Under the pieces are notes generated by a model. The model did not search any database, was not told the DNA's origin, and saw only the letters and a program-made list of their open reading frames with translations. A DNA stretch of 64,000 nucleotides from Cricetomys ansorgei. Taxonomy: Eukaryota > Chordata > Mammalia > Rodentia > Nesomyidae. How positions within the stretch are numbered: the first letter of the stretch is position 1; each line of letters begins with the position of its first letter. Below, piece after piece: positions 47,530 to 59,054 of this stretch. The stretch covers positions 13,096,001-13,160,000 of the forward strand of contig JAMJFZ010001133.1 in NCBI GenBank assembly GCA_026225945.1, given 5' to 3'. Position numbers and translations under genes: made by a program.

Positions 47530-47935
47530 CTAGTTGGCTTTCTGTTGCTGTGATGAACACCATCAACAAAAGCACCTTGTGGGCCAAAGGGTATATTTGA
47601 CTTACACTTCCAGATCAGCAGTCTATCACTAAGGGAAGTCATAGTAGGAACCATGCAGGAGCAGTACTTACTGGTTTGTCTAACTGGCTTGTTCAACTTG
47701 CTTTCTTAGGCAGCTCAAGACCCTCTGTGTAGGGATGGTACCACTCATAAGGGCCTGGGCCCTCCTGCATCAATTAGCAGTCAAGAAAATATCTCCAAAG
47801 ACCAATTGGACCAGGGCTATCCCTCAGTTGAAACTCCCTTAAGTGACTCTGGTTGTGCCAAGTTAATAGCTATGGATAAGTAGGCAATGCCCTTTTCAAC
47901 TATGCTTATGTTTTCTGAATTATTATATAGAAAAG
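47530..47935 (+). repeat. Rodent dispersed repeat ('gctgtgatgaacaccatcaac' type)
   Basis: 'ctagttggctttctgttgctgtgatgaacaccat' start and 'gtaccactcataagggcctgggccctcc ... aactcccttaagtgactctggttgtgccaagtt' end match the family of 7955 and 28885. Confidence 0.55.
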
Positions 47936-47939
47936 CTCA

Positions 47940-49900
47940 GTAACTTTATAGAACCAGACAAACTGTAAGTTAAACTTGGTAAGCAAAATCTCTCTACATT
48001 CTCAATAGCTCTTCCCCCTCTCAGAGTTAGCTGGAACCAACAGTATGTAGTAACCTGTGGTCTCCCTTCAAACACTCAGCGCTGATAAAGGGGCAAGGCC
48101 AGCTCTGCTTTTAACTAAGATCAGGGCTTGGTAGTCAGACAGCACTGGGTTTGGGGTTAAGGCCCAGCAGGAGAGTCACTGGAGAGTTGTTCTTCTGTCT
48201 CTGGCCAGGGGAGGCAAAGGAAGGAGTCAAAGGAAGCATGGACACTTGAGGGTCCAGAGGTTCCAGTGGGGTGAAAGTCAGAGTGTGAAGGAGCTTTAGT
48301 CACCAATGATGTCTCTGGCTTGAGAATGTAGGAGCTTTCAGTGGGAATGAGGTTGGGTTACTCACACAGAACAGAAACAAAAGTTGAGGTCAAGTTGAAG
48401 CTTGGGGGATATGCTTCTATAATACTAATGTGTTCAATCATGACAGGAATTCTGGAAGTCAGGGCTATTATGCATTAAGTAGCAAAATCCTTAATGAATG
48501 AAGACTGGGATGAGAGAGAATTCTGTGTGTGTGTGCGCGAGCGCGCTCACCCACGCACATCTACAAAAAAAGTGGAGTTTCTGACAAAATGAGGACAGAA
48601 ATTTCAACTTAGACACTAGTTTGTTCAAAGTTTAGTAATGTGATTGAAGATCACCTCAAAGCAAATGTAAGTTGTTATTGGAGCATTGCACTGCTGGGTG
48701 TTTGCAAGAATGCTTGTCATTCTTGTCCAGTCCTTAGTCCAGTGCTGGTGACCCTAATAATTATTCACAGAGCTGCCATGTCTTTCAGATGTATGTGAAT
48801 GCCCAGAAAGTCCCCAGAGGCAGAGACATGTAGAAAGTAAAATCTCACAGTGCAGAGGGAAGGAATGGAGTTTCTTCCACCTACCTAATGACAGGTTGTT
48901 GAATATTTTGTGCTTACACGTTACCACCAGGGGGCAAATGTGTTTTCAGTTGCAAGACTGACAGCCAGAGCAGAATTAAATTTCTGACCTCCATAGCTTG
49001 TCAGGAGACACATTCCAGGTCTGTTCTGCAGAACCATAGGAGTAGTGAAGGTCTCCTACTCCCTGCTTTCACCCACAATATCAGGTGAAAGTGAGTCTCG
49101 CCATTAATTGTGTTACCCCATGGGAACAGTGCTGTAAATAAAGTGACATGATTATTCCAAAGCAGGACATTAAAATGTAGTTTATCTAATGGAGTTAGAA
49201 AAAGGAAAGCCATTTAATACCTCCCTCTCCCTCTCTCTTAACTCTCTGTGTGTAAAGTTATATGTCATTTTATAATTTATAATTTTTATGGAAATTTTCT
49301 GAAGGGCTAACCTATAGAATTCAACACATTTATACCAGCAATCACCTATTACTTCAGAGCATTAAATAAATGGCAGCCAAAGAGAGGCACCCCTAAATCC
49401 ATTCCTATCCTCTTAAATGTGAAATTACTTATTAAAGAAATAATAAAGATTTACCAGTGCCTTTCAAGATAGCCCATTTTCCCTTTAATGAGGGAGTAAG
49501 CATTTGCTCTGCTTTAATTTGCATCTCCTTTGTCTGGGAACAAATTATAAAATTTCCAGGTGAGGTTTAAAGCAAACTGTGCTGTGCTTATCAAATAGCT
49601 TCAGGCTCTGCAAATACATTCGGCACCATGAACACAAAGGTACGTTCATTGGACATCAATTTTTCAGGTTAATATGCTACCAAAGCTTAGAAATGACCAC
49701 CATTAACTTCATCTTCAAACAAGAAAGACAGAGACTAAGGCCCTTCACTTGCTGTGTAGCAATGTGACCTGCGCTTGTTGGCCCTTCTTCACCCATGAGA
49801 TTCTACTCTTTAGATATCAGAGTCAATTTGATACTCACCAATCCCTTCAGTAAAAAGCAGTTGAATTTTAGCTATTGACAAGTATTCTTGTCCATGCAAA
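47940..49900. other. No gene seen; possible MIR fragments
   Basis: MIR-like phrases near 48125-48170 and 49730-49790. An alternating tract (48523-48552, tgtgtgcgcgagcgcgctc) may form Z-DNA. Otherwise nothing recognised. Confidence 0.4.
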
Positions 49901-49904
49901 GCAA

Positions 49905-50275
49905 ATAAAAGGAACACAGCTCTTATTAATTTGCTATGAATTGAAATTTGTCCCATAAAAGAAACATAGTTCTTATTCACTTGTTATGAATTGAAATTTG
50001 CCCCCCCCAACTACCATAAACTCTAATCTCCAATAAATTAGGTTCATGAGGTCATGGGAATGAGGCTTTCTCTGTGGTACTTTTGTCCTTACCAGAGAAA
50101 AAGAGAGGTGGTAGGGCTCACTCTGCCACACAAGGATACAGAGAGAATTTGCATGTCTGCAACAGGCAAGGAGCCCTACCAGAATTTGAGTATGCTGGCA
50201 TTCAAGCTTCAGACTCAGGCTCTAAGACTGTGGAAAAAGAATTTCTTCTGTTATAACTGCATAAGCTAACACCAT
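49905..50275 (+). repeat. MLT1-like LTR with internal tandem duplication
   Basis: 'tatgaattgaaatttgccccc' start and 'cttcagactcaggctctaagactgtgg' end follow the MLT1 consensus. The first 50 bases occur twice in tandem (49905-49955 and 49956-50005). Confidence 0.6.
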
Positions 50276-50729
50276 CCAACATCTAAGACCAAATTTCCCC
50301 TTCAGTGTAATGTAGGCAGCACTGTTTGTACAAAACTATTCCTGTGTGGGGTACCAGTTTACAACAAACAATGACTTGTTATCTAGTTCGGGGCACTAGA
50401 GCAGTGGCTATAAATTGTATGCAGAAAGGGTTCTACAGGGGTCAACTGGCTGCCTGCATCAGGGCTGTGCTGGCTTCATTTTCTTGAAGAGATTCAGCTT
50501 CATTACTCTTTGCCCCCAAATCTTAAAAACCACTGATCTAAAGATTCCATGTCTCTCATCTGACTTTTGTTTCTCTCATTGATTTGGCAATTAATAGGGG
50601 GTATCACTTTTAGAATTAGAAACAAAGGGGTTGAAAGCCTGATTTTCACATTTATTTACTTACTGATTGATTGTTCTTTTATTTGTACCACTAATAGCTG
50701 TGTAGCTGGGGCAAGTTTCTTAGATTTAA

Positions 50730-50945
50730 TTTATATTATTTGAAATCATGTATATGCCTATACACATGTATACACCTATACACATGTCTCTGTGTGGGTA
50801 TGTGCAGGTGTGTGCAGTGCCCTTGGAGACCAGAAGAGGGTAACAGACTTCCAGGAATTGGAATTACAGATGATTGTGAGCTGCCATGTGGGTGCTGGGA
50901 ACCAAACTCGGGTTCAGCAATTGCTAAGCTATCTTTCCAGCCCCT
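50730..50945 (-). repeat. B2/B3-type SINE
   Basis: Antisense copy ending 'aagctatctttccagcccc', with 'gagctgccatgtgggtgctgggaaccaaac' in the middle. Confidence 0.9.
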
Positions 50946-50974
50946 CATTTGTTCATTTCTTTATCTTGGTTTCT

Positions 50975-51750
50975 TTGTGATGTGGTTAGGATTAGCGTCT
51001 CACAAAGGTCTATATGTTAAAGGGCTGGGCTCAGCACTGTGCTATTGGGAGTGATGGATCTTTTGAGAGGTAGGGCCTATGAAGAAATCTTTAGGTTGTT
51101 GGGAGCTTGCCATTGAAGGGGATAGTTGATCTCTGGCCTCTCTTTCTTCTTTGCTTCCTAGCCATAAAGTGAGTGGTCAGCTGTTGGAATACAGCCTAAG
51201 AATGGAGTGAGTGAGGAGAACTCTGAGTGCTTTTGAGAAAACTAGAAGAGTCTTGTCACCTCAGTTTCTTCAAAAACAAGAAATTATTCTTGGGATGTGT
51301 TTTTGTGTCCCTCTCAGGTGTGGTGGATAGGAGTGAGTTTACCTCAGCTGTTGTTATTCATATGCCTCTATGAAAAACATGTTTTAGCCACATGCAGCTT
51401 GTCCACCATGTGCAGCTTGCCCTTGTGATTGCACACTTTATTCGTGTGACTCTTCTTAACACTCAGAGTACAAATTGTCTGATGCTCTGAATAAAGTTGG
51501 CTATTGCATGAGACTTTAGTCCACCTCATTTATTGGTTCCATTCTCTCAGGTCTCGCTGCCTCTAGAGCAGTGACAGGTTACCTTGGTCACAGTTTCTCA
51601 CCATTGATACCCTGTCTCTCCATGGGTCTAAAAACAATGGTCTCATTCTTGCACAGATGGATCTTCTAAAACTCTGAGCCAAAGTAAATCTTTTTCTTTA
51701 TAACTATCTCAGGTATTTTGATGTAGTGGTGGAAAGCCGACTAGCAAACC
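50975..51750 (+). repeat. MaLR-type LTR split by a younger insertion
   Basis: The left half (gatgtggttaggattagcgtctcac to cctagccataaagtgagtgg) and right half (accattgataccctgtctctccatgggtctaaaa ... aaagccgactagca) are the two parts of one MaLR LTR. About 410 bases between them belong to another element. Confidence 0.65.
51182..51590 (+). mobile_element. Probable solo LTR nested in the MaLR
   Basis: Begins TGTTGGAATACAG and contains an AATAAA signal (tctgaataaagttgg) in a typical R/U5 position. It interrupts the MaLR LTR. I could not fix the right end or a clean target duplication. Confidence 0.5.
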
Positions 51751-51754
51751 TGTT

Positions 51755-52535
51755 CAGTGGGTGATAGCTCCTCCACCACTGGAGGAATGTTCAAGGAGGT
51801 GTGCCTATGTTTCTGAAATTTAAGCAGCACTAGAATCCTCTGAGACTTATGAGAAAGAGGATCACCAGGTGTGTCTTCACATCTTGAGTTTCTGAATCTG
51901 CAGGTGGAGGATGGGCTCTGGAGATTGGCAAGCCTAATCCAAGTCCCTCTGAGATATGGACAATGACTTCAGAGGACAACAGCTCCCTTCCCTCTGACAT
52001 GCATTCTGGTGACTCTCTCTCTTTGTTTACCACATTGCTCACCTAGGGAAATCCTCCTACATTCTGTTATGTGACTCTTCATCTCTTCATCAATAACTTT
52101 AGGTTCTAGCCCAGGCTTTCAAAGCTGGCATTCCTGTTGGTTAGGAAGAAGGGAACACTGTACTAGATCATGGGGCACACATACTTCTAAATTCTCTAGG
52201 GACCATGTCAAAGAGAAATAGGTGAATTAATTTTAGCCTTATATGTTGTCTAACTCAAATATATCATCAGATAGTAGAGTATTATCATAAAACATAGATC
52301 TAATATAAAAATTACTGTTGAAACATTTTGCTTTTGGGGTTTAGAAATCTGGGGTGTATTTTACATTTCTGGCACATCTCAATTCAGAATAGCCCCTTTT
52401 TGGGTGCTCAGAGTGGCAATCAGGGCTGCATGTGGTTAGGGTGTGACAGAAAACTTGTGGGTGTGAGAAGCCTACAGGGTGTTCTAAGGAGTGAGAGCCT
52501 CTCCAGAGAGAACTGGACTCTTCATGCTGCACACA
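51755..52535. other. No gene seen; possible MER5-like relic
   Basis: About 51825-51970 has MER5A-like phrases (cactagaatcctctgag, gatcaccaggtg, tctgaatctgcaggtggaggatgggctctgg). The rest is unrecognised. Confidence 0.4.
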
Positions 52536-52541
52536 GTTCTG

Positions 52542-52942
52542 TGTAGCAGGATGTTTTGAATACCTTTTTGTCCTGTGTAGCCTTCCTTATGATTGGATGC
52601 CACTTGGACTTCTGGGAACTTGTCTTAGAACATAAAGGAGGCAGTGGGAAGTTGGCAGTTGGCAGTTGGCAGTTGTGGGTTGGTTTGTGAGATGCTAGCA
52701 GCTTCTGTTCTCTAAGCTAAGGACAGCCAAAATGGGCAGTGAACATTTCTTCCTTTCTCTTCCTCTCTCTTTCAAGGGAGCCTGAAGAACAATGAACATT
52801 TATTTTGATCCTTCCTTTCTTTTTTGTAGTTAGAGGGTAAAAAGGCCCAATGGGAATATTTTACAAGTTAGAAATCTGTTACAGTAGCAATCAGTTTCAG
52901 GAGTCAGAGTCCCATGAAGTTCTGGCACTCTTTTCAGCTACA
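52542..52942 (+). repeat. 5' LTR of the ERV
   Basis: Starts TGTAGCAGG, ends CAGCTACA. Carries a gttggca tandem repeat at 52651-52675, absent in neither LTR but differing in copies. Pairs with 59055-59452. Confidence 0.92.
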
Positions 52943-52944
52943 AG

Positions 52945-52962
52945 TGACATCCAAACAATGGG
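52945..52962 (+). other. Primer binding site, lysine-tRNA type
   Basis: Two bases after the 5' LTR the sequence TGACATCCAAACAATGGG resembles the site complementary to tRNA-Lys. Most mismatches are G-to-A or C-to-T, as expected from CpG decay. Confidence 0.6.
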
Positions 52963-53149
52963 CAGGGAAATAAGGATAAAAAAGGAAAATGGGAAATTTG
53001 ATTTCCAGTGTAGTTTAGGGAAAAAGGCAGAGGAAAAAGATTGTGTTCAAGAGGCCAGCAAAATATTTATCGTGGCTGTTAACCACTGGGATATACACCA
53101 CTTTGATTTCAATAGTGATTCTCTTTTTCTTTTTCCTCTTTTGCCTCTA

Positions 53150-54620
53150 TTTATTTTCAAAACAGGTTAAGGAAGTGGCTATGCAGCTAGAAGAATTGCA
53201 GGAGGAATTTGAAAGGAAAAACAGAGCAAAGGGGAGAATGAAAGGGCTCAAATTGTTTCTTTTTCTTTGAAAAAGGAAATAATAAGAAAGAGATTGGTGG
53301 TGTTAGGAGAAGAAATAAAGGGGAATTAGAAAAAAGAAAAGGAATTTCTGGTGCTACTAAAAGAAATATGGGGGAATTAGAAAGGATGGAAAAACAGAAA
53401 ACTTAGGAACTAGGAACACAACTGGGTTCATTCCCAGTGACAGAAAGGATTTCCCTCCGGGTAGATAAAAGGGAAGAAATTGTACAGGATGATGGTCCTG
53501 TTAGGAAAAGAAGAGTCTTCATAGGAGAATGATCAGATAAGGCAGCCCTTCCCAAAAGAGGTGTCTAATTGTGAATTCTCAGTTATACTTGAGATGGAAA
53601 AAATGTAGCCTAGGGTCATAAAATCACCTTCAGCATTTCCAGTAGTGATCCAGCATATTCCAGCTGATGGGGATAACCCCCAAGTTTATAATGAAACAGG
53701 ATGGCATCTGATAGAAATAAGATATTTAAGGTGATTGTAGGAAGCTGTGGTGTCATATGGCTTGCATTCACCTTATGTAAAAAAACAAGTGCTGAATAAC
53801 TGGACACTTCAGTACTGGATGATCCCATTCAATTGGAAAGGGGTTAATATCAGCTATACTAGAGGCAGGTCCTCAGCTTCAGTGGCTAACCTGATTGAGA
53901 GAAGAAGCAGCAAGTATGGAATAGCAGAATAGGGCTAGAGGAATGAATATAACCCAGAATCAGCTCCTTGGTGTGGGTTGGTATGCTGAACTACAAGAAC
54001 AGATTCAGTTTGATAATGTGCCCATAGAACAATGTTGTTTAGCAGCTTTACAAGTTTGGAGAAAAGTATAGGAACCAGGAAAAAAGTCCACTTCATTCAC
54101 AAAAATCATACAAGGCTCAAGTGAAACCTTCACAGACTTTTTGCAAAGATTATCTGCAGCAGTGATTAAAGCCATCACAGACCCTGAAGCAAAACAGGTG
54201 CTGATAGAAACCATGGCATTTGAAAATGCCAGCATAGAATGTAAGAAAGTTTTAAGGCCATTAAAATCAAGTTCTGCACCACTGGATCAATGGATCAGAA
54301 CTACTGTGGACTTTAGTTTCAATACTTACATGGCTGCTGTAATAGGATAAGCTATAGTTAGAGGGCTGAAATACCAAAATGTCCAATGCTTTAACTGTGG
54401 AAGACATGGGCACATGCAAAGAGACTATGGCCAAGCTGCTTCTAAAAGCAATGGTTTCTTTAAATATTGGTTAGGAAAAAGGAGCAGATTTCCAGAGGCG
54501 TACAGATGGTGTAGAAAGGGTTGACAATCGGCAAATGAGTGTAGGTCCAAGAGCGATATATATATAGGGGAATTCCTTGCAGTCAGGAAATGCCACAAGG
54601 GACCTAGCTTAGGCTCTGGG
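53150..54620 (+). pseudogene. ERV gag remnant
   Basis: In broken frames: a matrix-like charged segment (EELQEEFERKNRAK, about 53180), a capsid N-terminal region (AVVSYGLHSPYVKKQ, about 53740), and the major homology region with downstream helices (QGSSETFTDFLQRLSAAV, about 54113-54170). A nucleocapsid zinc knuckle CFNCGRHGHMQRDY (about 54385-54425) has lost its final cysteine (Tyr instead). A second knuckle is degraded. Several stops and frameshifts. Confidence 0.85.
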
Positions 54621-54665
54621 AGGAAAAAAAATGAGCTGTCTGTGTCCTGTCAGCACTAGGGTAAC

Positions 54666-55055
54666 ATGCAAACTGAAAAACCAAAACTTAATGTTGGATA
54701 TCTGATGTATGCTACTGAAGGCAGTGCTGCACTAGATCTGGCTGTAGACAGACAGCCTTCCCTATGCCCAAATGTTCAATGCTATAAAATTGCTACTGGA
54801 GTTTATGATCCTCTTCTCCCAGGGACAGTAGGAATGATCCTAGGTAGGAGCAGTTCAACATTAAAGAGACTCATTGTGCATCATAGAATTATAGATGGAG
54901 ATTTCAAAGGAGAAATTAAAATCATGGCCTATGTAAGAAGAGACCTGCAGTTTAATGCAGGGGATAGGATTACACAGCTGTTATTGTTTCCGTATATCAA
55001 AAGAAAAGCCGCCCCTATAGAGAGAACAGGTGGGTTTGGGAGCACTGAAAAATGA
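54666..55055 (+). pseudogene. ERV dUTPase domain (still open)
   Basis: A 129-codon frame without stops holds the five dUTPase motifs in order: GSAALDLAV, then GTVGMILGRSS, IIDGDFKGEI, GDRITQLLLF and the C-terminal ERTGGFGSTE. Betaretroviruses encode this enzyme between nucleocapsid and protease. It hydrolyses dUTP to limit uracil in viral DNA. The surrounding genes are decayed, so it is called as part of a dead provirus. Confidence 0.85.
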
Positions 55056-55084
55056 GTGTTCAGGCAGGCTGTCATTAATGATAA

Positions 55085-55480
55085 AAGGCCAAAATAAAAA
55101 ATGCAAACAAATGGTTTGAAATAGAAGGGTTGATGGACACAGGGGTAGATATAACAATAATTTCTCAAGAGTCTCGGAATTCAAATTGGCCCCTTTAGGA
55201 AGTATCCACACCGTTTATAGGGAATGGGAAATTATCCCACATAAAACAAAGTGTAAAATGGCTTAAATATGTGGGACCTTAGGGCCAAAAAGGAAAATTA
55301 GGGCCTTATGAAGCTGACATAGCTATAAATTTATGGAGAAGAGATTTATTGCAACAATGGGGAACTGAGATTAATAGCCTTTTAATATCAGAAACAGTAC
55401 ATAAAATAAGGTCTCAAAGGGAAGATACCCTTAATACAGATAGGACAGGTTGTGCAGGTTGCCCCAAAGCTGGACACAAC
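55085..55480 (+). pseudogene. ERV protease remnant
   Basis: The aspartic protease catalytic triplet DTG is at 55136-55144 in the context LMDTGVDITII. Flap and C-terminal parts are shifted and contain stops. Confidence 0.8.
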
Positions 55481-55815
55481 AGGTATTGAGTTTACAAATT
55501 TATAAAGGATGCCACTGCCAAAAGTATACCAACTGCCCTACCCTTAAAATGGTTAACTAACAAGCCTGTATAGTTGGAGTGGTGGGCCTTAACAAAAGAA
55601 AAAGTACAGGCACTTGAACAGCCTGTAGACTAGCAGTTAAAAACTCAGCATATAGAAGAGTCTACCAGCCCATGGAACTCACCTGTATTTGTTATAAAGA
55701 AAAAATCTTAAAAGTGGAGAATGTTAACTGATTTGAGGGCTGTGAACAAGGGTCCAAAATAGCCTGGAATTCTTTTACCTTTGTTATTACCTAAGGCATG
55801 TCATCTGATAGGGAT

Positions 55816-55867
<52 letters not shown>

Positions 55868-58140
55868 TTATGTTTTTTTGAGACAGGGTTTCTCTGTTGT
55901 AACTCTGGATGTCCTGGAACTTACTCTGTAGACCAGGCTGGCCTTGAACTCATAGAAATCCACCTGCCTCTGCCTCTGGAGTGCTTCGATTAAAGGCATG
56001 TGCCACCACCACCCAGCTGATAGTGATTGATTTAAAAGACTGTTGTTTTTTTTTTAAACCATTCCCTTGCAAGACCGGGACAAAGGAAAAGTTTGCTTTC
56101 ATAGTGCCTACCTATAATAACATCAACCTGTCAAAAGATATCATTGGAAAGTCCTTCCCCAACTTCATGTCAATATTTGTGCAACAACCATTAGCACTAA
56201 ATTACAAAACAATTTCTGAAATCTGTTATTCACCATTATATGGATGATATTTTGTTGGCTGATTCTGATGCACATACTTTAGAAAAAAATGTTTGATGAA
56301 ACAAAGAGAATTTTACCCTGTTGGGGGTTACAAATTGCTCCTGAAAAAATACAGAGAGGAGATTCTATTAAATATCTAGGTTATAAGTCAACAAAATTCA
56401 GCCACAAAAGGTACAGATCAGAAGAGATCAGTTGGGAACTCATAATGATTTCCAAAAGTTATTGGGAGATAGCAATTGGGTAAGACTCATGAGTGGATTA
56501 AATATGCAAGAATTAAGCAATTTATTACAAATGATACAAGGAGAATCCAACCTAGATAGTCTAAGACACTTAACCACTGCAGCAGAGCAAGAGATAACTC
56601 TGGTAAAAAGAAACTACAAGATGCATATATGGATCACAAATCCACACCTGAATTGTATTTTGGTCGTCATTCTTGCCGATTTAATTATAAAGGGAAGCAT
56701 AAGCCTTCATCAGCTTCATCAGCTGTCAGAAACAGATCCAGCAGAAATAGTGGTGTCTTACACTAATGCTGAGATTTTGTCATTATGGATAATTAATGAA
56801 GATTGGCAAAGGGCTTATTACAAGTATTTGGGAGAAATTAATAACAAATATCTTGAATATTTATATATTATATATTAATATAACTAATATATATTAGTAA
56901 TTAATATATATTATATATTTATATAACTGAATATTTCCTCATATAATAAGAGAATGATCTATTTCTGGAGTGCCTACATTTTATACTGATGCAAATAAAT
57001 CAGGACTGGCAGGCTACAAGTCAGCAAACATAAGTAAAGTCAAAGCCTACATGCTTCAGTTAAAAAAAATCAGAGTTGTATGCTATTCTTGAATCTATTA
57101 ATATCATCACTGATTCTAGGTATGGTGAAAAGGTTGTTTTGTATGTTGAAACTGCTGAATTTATTCCTGATAATTCATAATTAACATTGTTATTTATGTA
57201 ACTACAACAAGTACTTTGAGATAGAAATTACCCATTATACATTACTCATATTAGATCTCACACAGAGTTGCCAGGTCCATTGGCACAAGGTAACAATGAA
57301 ATCAAACAGTTATTAATAGGAAATATGTTAGAAGCCCCAAAATTTCATGAAAAGCACCATATAAACAGCAAAAGTTTAAACAGAGAATTCTCCTTTACTT
57401 GGTAACAAGCCAAGGAGATTATAAAAAATTGTCCAACATATTCCTTGTATAATCAAACACCATTGCCCTCTGGAAGTAACCCGAAGGGTTCTGAAAGAGG
57501 CAAAATCTGGCAGATGGTTGTTTTCCACATTGCAGAATTTAGGAAAATAAAGTTTGTACACCATACTATTGATACTTTTTCAGTATTTCAGTGGCTTCTG
57601 CCTTGAGTTCTGTAAAGGCTGATTCTGTAATTAAACATTTACTGGAAGTAATAGCTACTATGGGGATACCTTTATAAATCAAGATTGACAATACCCACAC
57701 ATATGTCTTCAGTAAAATGAAAAACAAGTTTTGCATACTATGGCATAAAGCATATTACTAATATACCACATAGTCTTACAGGACAAGCAGTTATAGAAAG
57801 ATCTAATTGGACATTAAAGGAAATGCTTGAAAGAAAAAAAGGAATAACAAAGACTCTCAGAAATACACTGAGTAGTGCACTACTAACTTTAAATTTTTTG
57901 AATGTTAATGAGACAGGAACAACAGTAGCTGAGAGACATTGAACATTAGAAAGAATTGCAGACTTAAATCAATCCATATATTATAAAGTCATATTAACAT
58001 CTGAATCAGGACAAGTATTGTTCTGGGGAAGGGGGTATGCCTATATTTCCAGTGGAGACAAGAAGGTGTGGGTACCATCAAAACTGATAAAGATTAGATT
58101 TGAGACAGGGAGATCTCCTGAATACCCTGACTGCTGATCT
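55480..58140 (+). pseudogene. ERV pol remnant (RT, RNase H, integrase)
   Basis: RT begins near 55500 (LPLKWLTNKPV, SPWNSPVFVIKKKS, MLTDLRAVN). It is split by a B1 insertion at about 55806-56030, and continues to the catalytic YMDD at 56237-56248. RNase H shows FYTDANKSG near 56980. Integrase shows a partial zinc-binding region (about 57350-57470) and a core in which the first catalytic aspartate is replaced (WQMVVFH where WQMDVTH is usual). The later D and E (QAVIERSNWTLKEML) are present. The C-terminal domain ends near 58110. Multiple stops and frameshifts. Confidence 0.88.
55806..56030 (-). repeat. B1 SINE with (TCTA)n tail inserted in pol
   Basis: Antisense B1 (56017 back to about 55867) with its tail turned into about 12 TCTA units (55818-55866). 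The flanks tgatagggattta (55806) and tgatagtgattga (56018) are the target duplication. Removing the insertion rejoins the RT reading frame region 'HLIVIDLKD'. Confidence 0.92.
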
Positions 58141-58229
58141 GAAAAGCTTGACTATTGAAAAAAAAGTTCTTTTAAAATGATAGAGCCTTCTAATGATTTT
58201 ATTTAAGTACAAAAAAAAAAAAAACAAAC

Positions 58230-59015
58230 CTAAAAGCACCAAATAATCAGCCCTGTGTCATGGAGTACAGTTTCTGAATCCTAAATTTCCACCTGACTCC
58301 AACACCAGTGACAGTAAGGAGCCCAAGGAAGATGAAGAATATGAAGCCTTGATGAAAAACTATTCCCATATGAATCTCACTTTGGCTTATTTGGAACAGT
58401 TGGCTGGCAGTCATCAGAAGTTTCCAAGGAAAGATAATGACAGAGATGGCTCACAAAATGTTCATCAGTGAAAATCTGACATAATTCCCAAGATTCCCAA
58501 GAATTCCCATGACCTGTACAATGGCCAACAGTGCATTAGTCCTGAGAAGATTATGGCCTCCCTTTTGGAGGAAGAGAACACTTATAATAAACAGAAATCA
58601 GAGGGAAAGACTTTAAAGCCAAAGTTCTAGGCATTCAAGGGAATAGGCCTTCTCTATGCAAAGGAGTAAGTGGACAATTCTTTGAAAGAGACTGTTGCCT
58701 TTAATGATATCAGTGAAGTTCTTTGAAACATGAAGATCCCTATAGCATTTTTATAGAAAATGGATCCATGTGTGTTAATGGCTTATCAAGTAAACTGATT
58801 TCATGCCAACCTGCAAAGAAGAACAGCCCAAACCACATTCAGCCTCCAAAGAAACAGTATACTCTTGAGAGCCAAAATCATAAAGTAGTGTCTTCTACTA
58901 GTTTTGACAACAGAAATAAAAATCCTCTCATACTTTCTGTTAGCAATGAATCACGTATGAGCAGAAGAATGCATCCTAAGAAGAGGTGGCCTAGCACCTC
59001 AGAGAAAAAGTAATC
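58230..59015 (+). pseudogene. Unrecognised coding-like tail of the ERV
   Basis: Between integrase and the polypurine tract, where env would lie, sequence reads as a charged, serine-rich, coiled-coil-like protein in only a few frames. Examples are KEPKEDEEYEALMKNY and MNLTLAYLEQLAGSHQK (about 58300-58425) and CISPEKIMASLLEEENTY (about 58530-58580). An open 96-codon frame follows at 58723-59013 ending RRMHPKKRWPSTSEKK. It has no signal peptide, transmembrane segment or envelope motifs. I do not recognise the protein. Stops occur at several points, so it is a relic, perhaps of a captured host gene or an accessory gene. Confidence 0.6.
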
Positions 59016-59043
59016 AATATTGTACAACTTATGGCTTAGAAAT

Positions 59044-59054
59044 AGGGGGGGAAA
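59044..59054 (+). other. Polypurine tract of the ERV
   Basis: AGGGGGGGAAA directly before the 3' LTR, the expected primer for plus-strand synthesis. Confidence 0.85.

Noticed and set aside
53043..53270. Separate coiled-coil gene
   Set aside because: It is the matrix-like part of the ERV gag, in line with the rest of the provirus.
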